Position numbers and translations under genes: made by a program. A DNA stretch of 5,884 nt from an uncultured Selenomonadales bacterium (GTDB lineage Bacteria; Bacillota; Negativicutes; Selenomonadales; Selenomonadaceae). This document shows positions 5,578 through 5,884 of the stretch, in pieces. Position 1 is the first letter of the stretch; each line of letters starts with the position of its first letter. The DNA is taken from contig CALDHY010000077.1 in assembly GCA_937901445.1 (NCBI GenBank), positions 1 to 5,884 on the forward strand, in the 5' to 3' direction. A model generated the notes under the pieces. It saw nothing but the letters and a program-made list of their open reading frames with translations, made no database searches and was not told the origin of the DNA.

Positions 5578-5884
5578 TTAGGCACTTGTGAGCATAGCCA
5601 GTCCAATTACGCCGCAAATTAAACTTATCGCCCAAAATACAAAGACAACTTTTAATTCTTTCCAGCCGCCCAATTCAAAGTGATGGTGCAAAGGAGCCAT
5701 TCTGAAAATTCTTTTGCCGGTTGTTTGAAAGGAAATGACTTGCATAATTACAGACAACGCTTCGCAGACAAAAATTAATCCCACGACCGGCAACAATAAT
5801 TCTGTATGTGTCAAAATTCCCATTGCCGCAAACGCGCCGCCGAGTGCAAGCGAGCCTGTATCGCCCATAAATATTTTGTTTTTC
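5578..5884 (-). CDS. mraY: MraY, phospho-MurNAc-pentapeptide transferase (C-terminal part)
   Basis: MraY transfers phospho-MurNAc-pentapeptide from UDP to undecaprenyl phosphate in the inner membrane. This makes lipid I, the first membrane step of peptidoglycan synthesis. The visible 102 codons are the C-terminal third; the frame is open through the window edge, and the ATG at 5866-5868 is an internal Met within [14 protein letters not shown]. That motif carries one of the catalytic aspartates (fragment residue 8). The other hallmark, [11 protein letters not shown], has the HHH triad at fragment residues 66-68. Three hydrophobic segments match the last helices of the family ([18 protein letters not shown]; a short one before the HHH loop; [18 protein letters not shown]). 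In most bacteria murD follows mraY; here the next gene on the strand is the sensor, so the usual cell-wall cluster is interrupted. No terminator is seen in the 68-base gap, so read-through into the sensor is possible. Confidence 0.96.
   Translation of the reverse strand, partial: KNKIFMGDTGSLALGGAFAAMGILTHTELLLPVVGLIFVCEALSVIMQVISFQTTGKRIFRMAPLHHHFELGGWKELKVVFVFWAISLICGVIGLAMLTSA

Noticed and set aside
1..5884. CRISPR array, tRNA, rRNA or insertion sequence
   Set aside because: I saw no regularly spaced repeats, no tRNA-like cloverleaf, no rRNA segments and no transposase motifs on either strand.

Overview
The window looks like two different genomes joined at about 1139-1172. The left part (1 to about 1140) is very AT-rich. 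Its one long frame encodes arginine only with AGA/AGG, ends in TGA, and carries an R-T-E-G-L-S-W motif that I associate from memory with uncharacterised ciliate proteins. The right part (about 1170-5884) has moderate GC and uses CGN arginine codons almost exclusively. It has Shine-Dalgarno-like G runs and clear bacterial genes; the style of its sensor protein and MraY suggests the Negativicutes (Selenomonadales-like), probably from a gut or rumen. A ciliate plus an anaerobic gut bacterium would fit a rumen or single-cell library with a chimeric join, but the sample source is inference.

Left part: the C-terminal end of an unidentified membrane protein (+ strand, 1-192) converges, across 59 AT-rich bases, on an unidentified soluble protein (- strand, 252 to about 1160). 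The 5' end of the second gene runs into the junction and is lost.

Right part: the 3' end of an unidentified acidic protein (to 1470) lies 12 bases ahead of a complete GH13 alpha-glucosidase gene (1483-3138), probably in one transcript. A 275-base intergenic region follows (3139-3413). It holds a long imperfect dyad, a 14-bp perfect hairpin, and a GC hairpin flanked by A and T runs that can terminate both converging transcripts. On the - strand there is then a two-domain periplasmic binding sensor with one transmembrane helix and a PAS-like domain. It is split into two frames at a nine-base A run (5059-5067) and has no GGDEF, HD-GYP or kinase output domain. Upstream of it on the same strand is the C-terminal third of mraY, cut by the window edge.

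Functionally, the bacterial genes are a cytoplasmic glucosidase for malto- or isomalto-oligosaccharides, a solute-sensing membrane protein, and a peptidoglycan lipid I synthase. They do not form an evident single pathway. The most notable points are the inter-genome junction, the undescribed ciliate-like protein, the homopolymer frameshift in an output-less sensor, and the structured intergenic repeat.
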